NCBI GenBank assembly: GCA_943372515.1
Contig: CALRYY010000094.1
Span: forward strand, 1-15,913
Length of the DNA stretch: 15,913 bases
Direction: 5' to 3'
Origin: RAM1 sp943372515
GTDB taxonomy: Bacteria > Pseudomonadota > Gammaproteobacteria > Burkholderiales > Burkholderiaceae_C
The position numbers and the translations under genes were made by a program. Below, in pieces: positions 1 to 6,571 of the stretch. Under the pieces are notes generated by a model. The model made no database searches. It was not told where the DNA came from and saw only the letters and a list, made by a program, of their open reading frames with translations. How positions within the stretch are numbered: the stretch's first letter is position 1; every line of letters begins with the position of its first letter.

Positions 1-254
1 AAAAAGCCGAACAATCCGCCCAGCAAGGCTGCCCTGGCAACGCCCTCGGCATGCCCGGGCAAAACCGCAAACACCAGCAGGCCTACCGGGAACAGCAGGT
101 AAAAGAGCGCCGCCGGCACCAGCTGCGGCCGCGCGGCCATCAGGTGGCCAATGCCCTGCTGGTACCAGTCGCGCGCGATCCACATCAGCCATGCCATGTC
201 CAGCACGAACAGGGTGACGGCGATGGCCAGATAAATGGTTGCGGTGCGGGTCAT
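1..254 (-). CDS. DUF2177 family membrane protein (partial, C-terminus outside window)
   Basis: The first 84 residues of a gene running off the left edge are visible. The protein opens with a hydrophobic segment at about residues 6-22 (IYLAIAVTLFVLDMAWL). A second follows at about 46-66 (PAALFYLLFPVGLLVFAVLP), and a third begins at the edge (LLGGLFGF). The pattern of a WL..IA..WY.. loop, then AALFYLL...GL.VFAV.P, then GGLFGF is what I recall for DUF2177, a small integral inner-membrane family of unknown function. The ATG at 254 overlaps the stop of the upstream gene (ATGA, 254-251), so the two are probably translationally coupled. Family assignment is by recall of the pattern, and function is unknown. 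Confidence 0.75.
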   Translation of the reverse strand, partial: MTRTATIYLAIAVTLFVLDMAWLMWIARDWYQQGIGHLMAARPQLVPAALFYLLFPVGLLVFAVLPGHAEGVARAALLGGLFGF

Positions 255-577
255 GACGTGATGTTACGGGCTGGTTGCCCTGCGGCCTGCGTGCTGCCCT
301 GCACGGCATGCTGCCAGGCAGCGCGGGCTGCTTCACGCGCCTCTTCCCAGGTCAGGCGCGAACGGCCCTTGACCTGTTGCCAGTCGTCATGCAGCGCAGC
401 TTCTATGGCGCAAAAGCTGCCGCGCCGGCGCACCGGCGCCGTGTAGCCCACGCGGTAGGCCGGCCCGTAGTCGTCAAAACCGAGGTCCGGCTTGTAGTAC
501 GGCTCGCGCTTGAAGCTGGTTCGCCAGTGGGCGTCCTCAGCCGTGGGGTTGATGATGGGCAATTCGGTCTCCAGCAT
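251..577 (-). CDS. small conserved hypothetical protein (108 aa)
   Basis: This 108-residue protein starts at the ATG at 577, preceded on the minus strand by a good AAGGAG Shine-Dalgarno about 6 bases away. That makes this start better than longer in-frame options. It has no signal peptide or membrane segment. It is rich in Trp, Tyr, Arg and acidic residues. The region around residues 22-46 (HW.TSFKREPYYKPDLGFDDY.PAYRVGY) and the C-terminal W.EAREAARAAWQH stretch at about residues 75-90 resemble small uncharacterised proteins I recall from Burkholderiales genomes, sometimes near stress genes. No catalytic motif is visible. Its stop overlaps the start of the DUF2177 gene, so the two form an operon divergent from greB. 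Function is not known; the coding call itself is good. Confidence 0.75.
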   Translation of the reverse strand: MLETELPIINPTAEDAHWRTSFKREPYYKPDLGFDDYGPAYRVGYTAPVRRRGSFCAIEAALHDDWQQVKGRSRLTWEEAREAARAAWQHAVQGSTQAAGQPARNITS

Positions 578-718
578 GGCGGCTCCTTGGGGACGGGTGT
601 GTACACCAACCCATTGTTGGCGCACCGGGCGCCGCGCCACAGCCGCCAACGGCGCAGCTTTCTGTAGGCGTAGTCCGACCCGGGATGGGTCTGCGCCGCC
701 GCTATGCTTGGGGGGATC
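578..718. other. divergent intergenic region between the small hypothetical gene and greB
   Basis: These 141 bp must hold the 5' signals of two divergent transcripts. I see no convincing -35/-10 pair. An 8-bp perfect palindrome GTGTACAC lies at 599-606, flanked by imperfectly mirrored GGGT and ACCC. A small inverted repeat GACCC/GGGTC lies at about 677-691. A TATGCT at 703-708 could act as a greB -10, but it has no good -35. None of these is strong enough to name as a site. Confidence 0.3.
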
Positions 719-1291
719 ATGAGCAAGGCCTTTACCCGGGAGACCGACAACGACGGCGACGACGATGAAGACGGCATCGCACTGCCGCCGTTGCCCGCGG
801 GAAGTCGCAACTACATGACGCCGCAGGGCTATGCGCGCCTGCGCGCAGAGCTGCTGGACCTGATGGACAACGAGCGGCCCAAGGTGGTGGAGGCCGTGCA
901 CTGGGCCGCGCGCAACGGCGACCGGTCCGAAAACGGCGACTACATCTATGGCAAGAAGCGCCTGCGCGAGATCGACCGGCGCATCCGCTTCCTGACCAAG
1001 CGCCTGGAGATCGCCGAGGTGACCGACCCGGCCGTGCACCACGGAACCGACCAGGTGTTTTTTGGCGCGACCGTCACCTATGCCGACGAATCGGGTCAGG
1101 AACGCACTGTCACCATCTTGGGCATTGATGAGGCCGACAGCACGCGGGCCCAGGTCAGCTGGATATCACCGGTGGCCCGGGCGCTGCTGAAAACGCGTGA
1201 GGGGGACGTGGCCCGGCTCGTGACCCCTGCAGGCCTGCAGGACATCGAAGTACTGAAAGTGAGCTACCCCGCGCCCGCCGCGCACGGCTGA
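719..1291 (+). CDS. greB: transcription elongation factor GreB
   Basis: GreB binds in the RNA polymerase secondary channel and stimulates cleavage of backtracked transcripts. The 190-residue protein has the Gre layout. An N-terminal coiled coil covers about residues 32-105, and its tip motif GDRSENGDYIYGKKRLREID carries the acidic pair D68 and E71, which position the catalytic metal. A C-terminal FKBP-like domain lies at about 110-185. The KKRLREIDRRIRFL stretch favours GreB over GreA. Compared with E. coli GreB it has about 30 extra N-terminal residues, very acidic at 8-19, which I recall as common in betaproteobacterial GreB. The ATG at 719 is preferred over the in-frame ATG at 704 because MSKAF is the usual start and GGGGGA lies just upstream. 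It converges on spoT with a 14-bp gap and no visible terminator. Confidence 0.95.
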   Translation: MSKAFTRETDNDGDDDEDGIALPPLPAGSRNYMTPQGYARLRAELLDLMDNERPKVVEAVHWAARNGDRSENGDYIYGKKRLREIDRRIRFLTKRLEIAEVTDPAVHHGTDQVFFGATVTYADESGQERTVTILGIDEADSTRAQVSWISPVARALLKTREGDVARLVTPAGLQDIEVLKVSYPAPAAHG

Positions 1292-1305
1292 AGCCGGTCA
1301 GGGCG

Positions 1306-3576
1306 TCAGTTGCCTGAGTTGCTCACGGGCAGCACGCGCCGCGCGCGCAGCACCGACGCCGTGCGCCTGACGTTGCGCAGCACCGCCTCCAGGTGGGGCT
1401 GGTCGCGCACCGCAATCAGGAATCGCATGTCGGTGGCGTCCTGGGCGGCCTCGTTGCCCATGTCCAGGTGGGTGATGTCGGCCTCGGCGCCGGCCAGTGC
1501 CGCCGCCACGCGGGCCAGTACACCCTTGTCGTTGGTTACGGTCACCATCACGCTGGTCTCGAATGCGCGCACCGGGTCGTCCGACCATTCCACCGCAATG
1601 AATCGTTCGCTGTCCTTGTTCTGAAGGCGTTTGGCCACCGCACATTCGCTCACATGCACCACCAGGCCTTCGCCGCGGCCCAGGTAGCCCAGGATGTTGT
1701 CGCCGGGGATCGGGCGGCAGCATGGCGCGTACTGCACCGAGGCGTTTTCACTGCCGTCCAGCATCACCGAGCCTTGCGACACGGATTCGTGCGCGGTGTA
1801 GCGCTCGCGCGTGAGCAGCAGGGCGTTGGGCTTTTCGCCACCGCCTTCGCCCATCAGCGTCATCAGGCGCTTGGCCACAATGCTGGCAATGCGCTTGCCC
1901 AGGCCCAGGTCGGTCAGCAGCTCGGCGCGGTTGCGGCTGCCGGTAAAGCGCAGGAGCTTTTCCCAGATCGGGTGGTGCGCGGCGTCGTCTTCGGGCAGGT
2001 TCTCGATGCCTTCGGCGCGCAGGGCCTGGGCCAGCAGCTTCAGGCCCAGGTCCTGGGACTCCGCGTGGGCCAGCGTCTTCAGGTGGTGGCGGATCTTGGA
2101 TCGCGCGCGGCCGGTGCGCACAAACCCCAGCCAGGCGGGGTTGGGCGTGGACACAGGGGCTGTCACCACCTCTACAATGTCGCCGTTTTTCAGCTCGGTG
2201 CGCAGCGGCACCTGTTCGTTGTTGATGCGCGCGGCCACGGTGCGGTCGCCCACGTCGCTGTGGATGGCATAGGCAAAGTCGACCACCGTGGCGCCGCGCG
2301 GCATGGCCATGATCTGGCTCTTGGGCGTGAACACATACACCGCGTCAGGAAACAGGTCGATCTTGACGTGGTCCCAGAACTCGGCGGCGTCGCGGGTTTC
2401 GTGCTGGATGTCCAGCAGCGACTGCAGCCACTTGGTGCCCAGCCGCTCGGCTGTGGCGCTTTCAGGGTCGGTGGCCTTGTAGAGCCAATGCGCCGCCACG
2501 CCCGACTCGGCCACCACATGCATGGCCTCGGTGCGCATCTGGAACTCCACATTCACGCCCGACGGGCCCACCAGCGTGGTGTGCAGCGACTGGTAGCCGT
2601 TGAGCTTGGGGATGGCGATGTGGTCCTTGAACTTGCCCGGCACCGGCTTGTACATCTGGTGCAGGATCCCCAGTGCCGTGTAGCACTCGACCACCGACGG
2701 CACGATCACGCGAAAGCCGTAGATGTCGGTCACCTGCGCAAAGCTCAGGTGCTTTTCGTCCATCTTGCGGTACACGGAGTGCAGCGTCTTCTCGCGCCCG
2801 GCAATGCGCACCTTCATGCCCACGGCTACAAAGGCGGCTTCCACTTCGCGCTGCACTTTCTGGATGAGGTCGCGCCGGCGGTTGCGCGCCTTGGTCACGG
2901 CCTTGGACAGCACCGTGTAGCGCCAGGGCCGCAGGTGGCGGAACGACAGGTCCTGCAGCTCGCGGTAGGTCTGGTTCAGGCCCAGGCGGTGGGCAATGGG
3001 CGCATAGATTTCCAGCGTCTCGGACGAAATGCGGCCCCATTTCTGGCGCGGCACGTCGTCCAGCGTGCGCATGTTGTGCGTGCGGTCGGCCAGCTTGATG
3101 AGGATGACGCGCACGTCCCGTGCCATGGCCAGCAGCATCTTGCGGAATGACTCCGCCTGGTTTTCTTCACGGGTGTTGAACTGCAGCTTGTCCAGCTTGG
3201 TCAGGCCGTCCACCAGATCGGCCACCGGCGCACCAAAACGTTCGATCAGCTCAGGCTTGGTCACGCCGCAGTCTTCAATCGCGTCGTGCAGCAGCGCCGC
3301 CATCAGCGCCTGGGCGTCCAGCTTCCATTCGGCGCACTGGGCTGCCACCGCGATGGGGTGGGTGATGTAGGGCTCGCCGCTGGCGCGGATCTGGCCCAGG
3401 TGGGCTTCATCGGCAAACCGGTAGGCGCGGCGCACCTGGTCGATGTCGGCGGCGTCCAGGTAGTCCAGCCGGGCGGTTAGCGCGGCAAAGCTCGCGGCCG
3501 CCGCATTGGCAGCCGCAGGGCTGGGCAAAACCGGAGGTTTGCCCTTGCCAGAAGGGGGGTGCAGGACCGCGCTCAT
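1306..3576 (-). CDS. spoT: bifunctional (p)ppGpp synthetase/hydrolase SpoT (RSH family)
   Basis: This long RSH enzyme (756 aa) makes and degrades the alarmone (p)ppGpp. An HD hydrolase domain covers about residues 45-200, with HD at 97-98 and ED at 101-102 (LLHDAIED), and a later LADRTHNMRTL. The synthetase domain covers about 270-385, with DIYGFRVIV from 284 and GYQSLHTT from 327. A TGS domain starts at about 411 (VYVFTPKSQ), the conserved Cys region CCRPIPGD lies near 617, and an ACT domain covers about 672-750. Key residues of both catalytic domains look intact, so it should be bifunctional. The ATG at 3576 is chosen because upstream in-frame codons run through a terminator hairpin; only a weak GGA precedes it. 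The order rpoZ-spoT matches other proteobacteria, but here a terminator separates them. Confidence 0.96.
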   Translation of the reverse strand: MSAVLHPPSGKGKPPVLPSPAAANAAAASFAALTARLDYLDAADIDQVRRAYRFADEAHLGQIRASGEPYITHPIAVAAQCAEWKLDAQALMAALLHDAIEDCGVTKPELIERFGAPVADLVDGLTKLDKLQFNTREENQAESFRKMLLAMARDVRVILIKLADRTHNMRTLDDVPRQKWGRISSETLEIYAPIAHRLGLNQTYRELQDLSFRHLRPWRYTVLSKAVTKARNRRRDLIQKVQREVEAAFVAVGMKVRIAGREKTLHSVYRKMDEKHLSFAQVTDIYGFRVIVPSVVECYTALGILHQMYKPVPGKFKDHIAIPKLNGYQSLHTTLVGPSGVNVEFQMRTEAMHVVAESGVAAHWLYKATDPESATAERLGTKWLQSLLDIQHETRDAAEFWDHVKIDLFPDAVYVFTPKSQIMAMPRGATVVDFAYAIHSDVGDRTVAARINNEQVPLRTELKNGDIVEVVTAPVSTPNPAWLGFVRTGRARSKIRHHLKTLAHAESQDLGLKLLAQALRAEGIENLPEDDAAHHPIWEKLLRFTGSRNRAELLTDLGLGKRIASIVAKRLMTLMGEGGGEKPNALLLTRERYTAHESVSQGSVMLDGSENASVQYAPCCRPIPGDNILGYLGRGEGLVVHVSECAVAKRLQNKDSERFIAVEWSDDPVRAFETSVMVTVTNDKGVLARVAAALAGAEADITHLDMGNEAAQDATDMRFLIAVRDQPHLEAVLRNVRRTASVLRARRVLPVSNSGN

Positions 3577-3620
3577 GTCCAAATGGTAACTTGCGCGCGC
3601 GCGGGCAGCATTCCAAAACA

Positions 3621-3648
3621 AAAAAGCACCGCGCGGGCGGTGCTTTTT
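3621..3648 (-). terminator. intrinsic terminator after rpoZ, ahead of spoT
   Basis: A perfect 12-bp inverted repeat has its left arm at 3621-3632 (AAAAAGCACCGC) and right arm at 3637-3648 (GCGGTGCTTTTT), with a GCGG loop. Read on the minus strand, the hairpin is followed by a T-rich run (TTTTTTGTTTTGG), the form of a strong rho-independent terminator about 26 bases past the rpoZ stop. T runs on both sides mean it could also act in the plus direction. It sits between two genes often co-transcribed elsewhere. This implies that spoT depends on read-through or on a promoter within the remaining 45 bp or within rpoZ. Confidence 0.88.
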
Positions 3649-3673
3649 GTGCGGTAAGCGCTTGTAGGGCGGT

Positions 3674-3877
3674 TCAGCCCGGGACCTTCTTGAGCATTTC
3701 CAGGCCGATCTTGCCTTCGGCAATCTCGCGCAGGGCGGTCACGCCCGGCTTGTTCTTGCTTTCGATCTTGGCGGCATGGCCCTGGCTCAGCATGCGGGCG
3801 CGGTAGGTGGCAGCCAGCACGAGCTGGAAGCGGTTGGGGATTTTTTCGAGGCAGTCTTCAACGGTAATGCGGGCCAT
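3674..3877 (-). CDS. rpoZ: DNA-directed RNA polymerase omega subunit
   Basis: The omega subunit (67 aa) helps assemble and stabilise the beta' subunit. In E. coli it forms part of one ppGpp-binding site on RNA polymerase. The protein begins MARITVEDCLEKIPNRFQLV and continues with A..RAR.L..G, then TALREIAEGKIG, the standard omega fold motifs. It is shorter than E. coli omega (91 aa), as is usual in betaproteobacteria. A clear CCGGAG Shine-Dalgarno precedes the ATG. It lies 18 bp after gmk in the yicC-gmk-rpoZ operon and is followed by a strong terminator. A perfect TATAAT inside the end of gmk is a possible extra promoter for it. Confidence 0.96.
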   Translation of the reverse strand: MARITVEDCLEKIPNRFQLVLAATYRARMLSQGHAAKIESKNKPGVTALREIAEGKIGLEMLKKVPG

Positions 3878-3895
3878 GAGAAATACTCCGGTGGA

Positions 3896-4516
3896 TCAGG
3901 TGATATTGAGGGCCTGGAAGGTGTCGGCCCTGGCACGGCGCTGCGCCGTGTACTTGAGCCTTTGCGCGTGAACAATGGTTTTCATGTCGAAGAGCGCGCG
4001 TTCAAATAACTCGTTAATTATAACGAAGTCGAATTCCGAGGCCTGGGCCATCTCCAGCGCGGCATTCTTCAGGCGCAGCTCGATGACTTCCGGCGCGTCC
4101 TCGCCGCGGCGCTCCAGCCGCGAGCGAAGCTCTTCCCAGCTGGGCGGCAGGATGAAGATCAGCACCGCGTTGGCAAACACCTTCTTGATCTGGATGGCAC
4201 CCTGGAAGTCGATTTCCAGAATCACGTCGGCGCCCTGGGCAATGCGGTCCTCAATGGCCTTTTTGGAGGTGCCGTAGCGGTGGCCGTGCACATGGGCCCA
4301 TTCCACAAAGGCATCGCCCAGCACCATGGCGTCAAATTCCTGCTGCGACGCAAAAAAGTACTCGCGGCCGTGCTTTTCCTGGCCGCGCGGGGCTCGTGTG
4401 GTGTGTGAAACGGAGGGCAGCACCCGGCCGTCCAGCTCCATCAATGCCTTGACCAGGCTTGATTTGCCAGCCCCACTGGGGGCGGCCACGACAAACAGGT
4501 TTCCGGGGTAATCCAT
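3896..4516 (-). CDS. gmk: guanylate kinase
   Basis: Guanylate kinase phosphorylates GMP to GDP with ATP, feeding GTP and (p)ppGpp pools in the cytoplasm. The 206 residues match the family length. The P-loop APSGAGKSS lies at residues 12-20. The GMP-binding segment SHTTRAPR lies at 37-44 (R41 and R44), followed by GREYFF. ILEIDFQGA is the Walker B-like strand, and a lid region with RL.RR.ED follows. The gene lies 13 bp after yicC and 18 bp before rpoZ. Near the 3' end the codons GTT ATA ATT AAC GAG TTA are unusually AT-rich for this GC-rich gene and create a TATAAT. The start has no strong Shine-Dalgarno, which suggests coupling to yicC. Confidence 0.96.
   Translation of the reverse strand: MDYPGNLFVVAAPSGAGKSSLVKALMELDGRVLPSVSHTTRAPRGQEKHGREYFFASQQEFDAMVLGDAFVEWAHVHGHRYGTSKKAIEDRIAQGADVILEIDFQGAIQIKKVFANAVLIFILPPSWEELRSRLERRGEDAPEVIELRLKNAALEMAQASEFDFVIINELFERALFDMKTIVHAQRLKYTAQRRARADTFQALNIT
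4017..4022 (-). promoter_or_regulatory. possible internal -10 element (TATAAT) within gmk, upstream of rpoZ
   Basis: On the minus strand, 4022-4017 reads TATAAT, a perfect sigma-70 -10 hexamer. It lies at the centre of an inverted repeat TCGTTA/TAACGA (4011-4016 and 4021-4026). It is built from rare codons (ATA, ATT, TTA) in an otherwise GC-rich gene. It lies about 140 bases upstream of the rpoZ start. The hexamer 16-18 bp upstream is a poor -35 (CAGGCC or neighbours) and there is no extended -10, so this is only a candidate. Confidence 0.3.
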
Positions 4517-4529
4517 GGCGGGCTGGGGG

Positions 4530-5471
4530 CTACTCGATATTCTGAACTTGTTCGCGCATCTGCTCGATCAGGACCTTCATGTCCACGGACACGCGGGTCA
4601 GTTCCAGGGCGGCCGACTTGGAGCCCATGGTGTTGGCCTCGCGGTGCAGCTCCTGGATCAGGAAGTCCAGGCGTTTGCCGATCTCGCCGCCCTTGGTGGT
4701 CAGGCGCTCAATCTCGTCCAGGTGGGAGGCCAGGCGGGTCAGCTCCTCGGCCACATCGATGCGGATGGCAAAGGCCGTGGCCTCGCTCAGGGCGCGGTCC
4801 TGGGCGGCCTCGGGCAGGGTGGCGCCCGCGGCGCCTGCGCCGGCTTCCTTGCTCGTCAACGCCATGGCGTCCTTCCAGCGCTCCAGAAACCGGGCGCGCT
4901 GCTGCTCCACCAGCAGCGGTACCAGCGGGCCGGCCTGTTCGGCCAAGGCACGCAGCTGGGTCACATGGCCTTTGATCATGCCGGCCAGGCGTGCGCCTTC
5001 GCGTTCGCGCGACGTCATCAGCTCCTTGACGGCGGTTTTGGCCAGCGCCGCCAGGTCTTCGCCCAGGTCGGCGGTGACGGGCTCTTCGGGAACGGTCAGG
5101 CGCAGGATGTCGGCCACGCTCAGCGCGCGGGCGTCGGGCAGCCAGGTGCGCACGTTGTCCTGCAGGCTGGACAGCCGCTGCAGCAGCCGGGCCGACGGCT
5201 CGGGCAACTGGCCGGCGTTGGCGCTTTCCAGTGCGGCACGCACCTCGACTTTGCCGCGCTTGAGCTTGGCCGTCAGCAGCTCGCGCAGTGCCGGCTCAAA
5301 TGGCCGCAGCTCGTCAGGCAGGCGGAATGTCAGGTCCAGGAAACGGCTGTTGACTGAGCGTATCTCCAGTCCCAGACGGTTGGCGGCGGGCGCTTTGGCT
5401 TCGGCGCCGGTGCCGGCTGGCGCTGCGCTGCGCTGGGCGCTGGCGTAGCCGGTCATGCTGTAAACTGGCAT
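4530..5471 (-). CDS. yicC: YicC family endoribonuclease
   Basis: YicC-family proteins are endoribonucleases; in E. coli YicC has been linked to sRNA (RyhB) decay. The 313-residue protein shows the conserved N-terminus SMTGYA, then EIRSVNSRFLDLTFRLP and ELLTAKLKRGKVEV. At the C-terminus are RIDVAEELTRL..H, GKRLDFLIQELHREANTMGS and VLIEQMREQVQNIE, which closely match the E. coli protein. The ATG at 5471 (MPVYSMTGYA) matches the E. coli start MIRSMTAYA; the ATG at 5456 is an alternative. Neither has a good Shine-Dalgarno. It is the first gene of yicC-gmk-rpoZ and is divergent from the protein kinase gene. Residues 20-30 (PAGTGAEAKAP) form a low-complexity insert compared with E. coli. Confidence 0.93.
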   Translation of the reverse strand: MPVYSMTGYASAQRSAAPAGTGAEAKAPAANRLGLEIRSVNSRFLDLTFRLPDELRPFEPALRELLTAKLKRGKVEVRAALESANAGQLPEPSARLLQRLSSLQDNVRTWLPDARALSVADILRLTVPEEPVTADLGEDLAALAKTAVKELMTSREREGARLAGMIKGHVTQLRALAEQAGPLVPLLVEQQRARFLERWKDAMALTSKEAGAGAAGATLPEAAQDRALSEATAFAIRIDVAEELTRLASHLDEIERLTTKGGEIGKRLDFLIQELHREANTMGSKSAALELTRVSVDMKVLIEQMREQVQNIE

Positions 5472-5555
5472 CGGGATATATAGATAGAAGGATTTGGTGC
5501 GGAGCTGCGGAGAATACCGGGTTCCCGCCAAGACAAAGCCCCCTCACACCAAATT
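5472..5555. promoter_or_regulatory. divergent control region yicC / protein kinase with an inverted repeat
   Basis: This 84-bp gap must hold promoters for both directions. It contains an AT-rich patch TATATAGATAG at 5477-5487. It also contains a perfect 8-bp inverted repeat, ATTTGGTG at 5492-5499 and CACCAAAT at 5547-5554, whose right arm ends one base before the kinase ATG. On the minus strand a TATTCT (5516-5511) could be a -10 for yicC, but it lacks a well-spaced -35. No Shine-Dalgarno is visible in front of either start codon. The elements are seen directly; any regulatory role is inferred. Confidence 0.35.
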
Positions 5556-6563
5556 ATGTCAAAGGTCAAACCCGCGCCGTTGCCGCCTGACACCGTGATT
5601 GGGGGTTATCGCGTGGTCCGCAAGCTGTCGTCCGGCGGTTTCGGCGTGGTCTATCTGGCCGTCGACAACGAGGGCCAGCAAGTCGCTGTCAAGGAATACC
5701 TGCCTTCGTCACTGGCCTCGCGCGCGCCCGGTGAACTGCTGCCGCAGGTGCAACCTGAAAAGCTGTCGCTGTACCGGCTGGGCCTCAAGAGCTTCTTTGA
5801 AGAAGGCCGCTCGCTTGCGCAGATCTCGCATGCGTCCGTGGTCAGCGTGCTGAACTTCTTCCGCGAGAACGAGACCGTGTACATGGTCATGAACTACCTG
5901 GAGGGCGCGACCCTGCAGGACTTCATCATCACCGCGCGCGAGCTCAAGAAGCAGAAGGTTTTCCGCGAATCCACCATCCGCAGCCTGTTTGACGAGATCC
6001 TGCGCGGCTTGCGCATCGTGCACCAGCACAAGATGCTGCACCTGGACATCAAGCCGGCCAACATCTTCATCACCGACGACAACAAGGCCGTGATGATCGA
6101 CTTTGGCGCCGCACGCGAAGTGCTGTCCAAGGAAGGCAACTTCATCCGCCCCATGTACACGCCTGGCTTTGCTGCGCCCGAGATGTACCGGCGCGATTCG
6201 TCCATGGGGCCGTGGACCGACATCTACGCCATCGGCGCCTGCATTTACGCCTGCATGCAGGGCTACCCACCCAACGACGCACCCCAGCGGCTTGAAAAAG
6301 ACCGCCTGGCGCTGGCCCTGTCGCGCCTGCGCGGCGTGTATTCAGACAACCTCATCGAAGTGGTGGAATGGTGCATGTCGCTGGACCCGCTGTCGCGCCC
6401 GCAGTCGGTGTTTGCCCTGCAAAAAGAGCTGAGCCGGGAGGGTGAGCGCCGTTACACCAAGTTGTCCGTGGGTGAAAAAATGCGCCTGCAATTCGACAAC
6501 ATGGTGTCTGACGGCAAGAAGAACATCAAGCGCGCAACCGGCTTTGGCGCCAAGCTGAAATAG
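5556..6563 (+). CDS. Ser/Thr protein kinase (Hanks type, soluble)
   Basis: This is a 335-residue eukaryotic-like protein kinase. The glycine loop SSGGFGVV lies at residues 25-32 and the ATP-binding lysine in VAVK is K46. The likely helix-C glutamate is E83. The catalytic loop LHLDIKPANIF runs from 161, with D164, K166 and N169. DFG lies at 182-184 and APE at 207-209. Catalytic residues are present, but the Arg before the catalytic Asp is Leu (HLD for HRD), so activation-loop control may differ. There is no membrane segment, PASTA or FHA domain, so it should be cytoplasmic. It is followed 8 bp later by a PP2C phosphatase, the expected antagonist, and then by rph-rdgB-hemW. The start lacks a Shine-Dalgarno. 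Substrates cannot be read from the sequence. Confidence 0.93.
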   Translation: MSKVKPAPLPPDTVIGGYRVVRKLSSGGFGVVYLAVDNEGQQVAVKEYLPSSLASRAPGELLPQVQPEKLSLYRLGLKSFFEEGRSLAQISHASVVSVLNFFRENETVYMVMNYLEGATLQDFIITARELKKQKVFRESTIRSLFDEILRGLRIVHQHKMLHLDIKPANIFITDDNKAVMIDFGAAREVLSKEGNFIRPMYTPGFAAPEMYRRDSSMGPWTDIYAIGACIYACMQGYPPNDAPQRLEKDRLALALSRLRGVYSDNLIEVVEWCMSLDPLSRPQSVFALQKELSREGERRYTKLSVGEKMRLQFDNMVSDGKKNIKRATGFGAKLK

Positions 6564-6571
6564 GACGCGCC

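Noticed and set aside
597..612. GTGTACAC palindrome as an operator upstream of greB
   Set aside because: Only 8 bp of perfect symmetry, single copy, and no promoter to relate it to.
704..718. Earlier greB start at 704
   Set aside because: No Shine-Dalgarno; MSKAF at 719 is the familiar start and has GGGGGA upstream.
1393..3150. 585-codon open frame on the plus strand opposite spoT
   Set aside because: It mirrors spoT codon by codon, is His/Val/Gln-rich as expected for antisense of GC-rich coding DNA, and shows no domain.
3593..3603. Alternating GC tract upstream of spoT as Z-DNA or a repeat
   Set aside because: 11 bases of GC alternation are expected by chance in GC-rich DNA.
3577..3723. 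N-terminal extension of spoT to an ATG at 3723
   Set aside because: It would be translated through the terminator hairpin and overlap rpoZ; the extra residues show no homology.
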